Origin: Lucinisca nassula
Taxonomy: Eukaryota; Mollusca; Bivalvia; Lucinida; Lucinidae
NCBI GenBank assembly: GCA_963580285.1
Contig: OY757021.1
Span: 90,879,221-90,943,220, forward strand
Length of the DNA stretch: 64,000 nt
Direction of reading: 5' to 3'
In this document: piece by piece, positions 63,357-64,000 of the stretch
Layout of the letters: each line of letters opens with the position of its first letter
How positions within the stretch are numbered: the first letter of the stretch is position 1
Position numbers and translations under genes: made by a program
Notes under the pieces: generated by a model
The model's input: the letters and a program-made list of their open reading frames with translations, nothing else
The model's database searches: none
Told to the model about the DNA's origin: nothing

Positions 63357-63748
63357 TAATGACCAATATTTTTATCAGTTCTTAAATAGAGCGCAGTGAA
63401 AATAAGGGGTCTCGCAAGTAGTGGAAAGTGTTTTACATTATTGAATGGATAAATCCATATACGAGATGTCTAGGGCCCAAAATGGGACGCTGGCAAACAG
63501 TGTAGACCCAGATCAGAATCCCGGTGCTTAAAGTTCAGCGTGTTAAAGATATGTTCCGATTCGGGACCATCTTTCGCATACACTCAAAGCCTAAAAATTA
63601 CTGTCAGCACTTTGATTCCTATTATTAATAATACACCCGTGCCCTAAAATGGCGTTCTTCTCATCTCAAGAACTAGTATTTTTTAGTTGAAAATATCCGA
63701 TAATTTTCTTATTTCTAGTCCAAATATAGTTTGATAGTGCTTATTAGA

Positions 63749-63976
63749 GACGGGCCTCCGTGGCCTAGTGGATAAGAGCGCTGACTCTTAGTCATTAGGT
63801 CTCTCACCGCCGTAGGTTCGAGCCTCGCTCGGGCCAAGTGTGAGACGCCAAGTTCTGCAACGGAAGGTCAGTGGTTTTTCTCCGGGTACTCCGGTTTTCG
63901 CCCACCTCTGATTAACGATCGGCTCGATATGAGTGAAATAATCTTGAAAGGGCCGTAAAACCCAAACCAAAAAAAA
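63749..63976 (+). mobile_element. SINE-A, full length, with 13-bp target duplication
   Basis: AGTGCTTATTAGA at 63736-63748 and 63977-63989 flank it exactly. Head: A box 'tggcctagtggataagagcg', B box 'aggttcgagcctcgct'. Body 'ccaagttctgcaacggaagg' and 'gatcggctcgatatgagtga'; 3' end 'gggccgtaaaacccaaacca' plus A-run. It lies inside a palindromic core (orthologue of 48520) and cuts its left arm. Confidence 0.95.
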
Positions 63977-64000
63977 AGTGCTTATTAGAACTGCCTAATA

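Larger units (their letters stand above)
56860..63735. repeat. Segmental duplication block C (continues past the window)
   Basis: From 'ggcgacccttacaaggactg' (56880; = 4676) through the RASSF-like gene to 'ttcttatttctagtccaaat' (63705; = 48499 in block B). The promoter counterpart would lie ~0.3-0.9 kb beyond the window edge. Confidence 0.9.

Noticed and set aside
1..64000. Bacterial or viral origin of the window
   Set aside because: Low coding density, splice signals, SINEs with target duplications and a RASSF-like gene all indicate an animal nuclear genome.

Overview
The window is animal nuclear DNA and most likely comes from a bivalve mollusc. It is AT-rich and intron-bearing, and almost every kilobase holds short dispersed elements: tRNA-derived SINEs, palindromic MITEs, and ~140-190 bp tandem repeats joined to GTCT/GTCC/GGAC microsatellites, as in bivalve 'pearl'/BIV160-type elements. 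I see no bacterial operons, no rRNA, no CRISPR array and no convincing functional tRNA gene. The species assignment is inference from repeat style and from the one gene family present.

The only host protein gene I can support is a family of three paralogues, all on the minus strand: copy A (6775-7988, broken by a 1-bp deletion), copy B (45241-46467, intact, 408 aa) and copy C (60074-61288, intact, 404 aa). Residues ~6-92 look like the Ras-association (RA) domain of the N-terminal RASSF group, closest by eye to RASSF9/RASSF10. The coding part is one exon that starts just after a 3' splice site. In A and B a TATA box, a short non-coding first exon and a GTGAGT donor can be read ~2.5 kb upstream; for C this part lies beyond the window end.

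The genes sit in large segmental duplications: block A ~4.66-17.4 kb, block B ~40.5-54.3 kb and block C ~56.9-63.7 kb (running off the end). A related flank at 1.4-1.8 kb and 56.0-56.4 kb suggests that the A and C blocks extend further left. Because the blocks align, many transposon insertions can be read against their empty sites: a TTCA-flanked 1.7 kb element (14014-15700), an AAAT-flanked MITE (10903-11140), TA-flanked mariner-like MITEs (6335-6544 and 48750-48928), a 0.7 kb foldback element (44362-45087) and an element packed with ATCGTG words (42410-43729).

Layout: 0-4.6 kb tandem arrays and SINE pieces; 4.7-17.4 kb block A with the RASSF-like pseudogene; 17.4-40.5 kb repeat-rich interval (SINE cluster 18.4-20.7 kb, unassigned segment 21.8-23.0 kb, 5'-truncated LINE 24.0-25.05 kb, ~155-bp tandem arrays at 26-27.5 and 31.5-33.5 kb split by a 3.9 kb insert with inverted ends, SINEs and a polypyrimidine tract); 40.5-54.3 kb block B with an intact gene; 54.3-56.9 kb SINE duplication and dispersed repeats; 56.9-64 kb block C with an intact gene.

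The commonest signal is a palindromic MITE family. Its core is a ~50-66 nt near-perfect hairpin built on GTACTCGTTAGAACCGCCTC and its complement, found about 30 times. SINE family names (SINE-A to SINE-D) are labels used only in this report. Boundaries of dispersed repeats are approximate unless a target-site duplication is stated.
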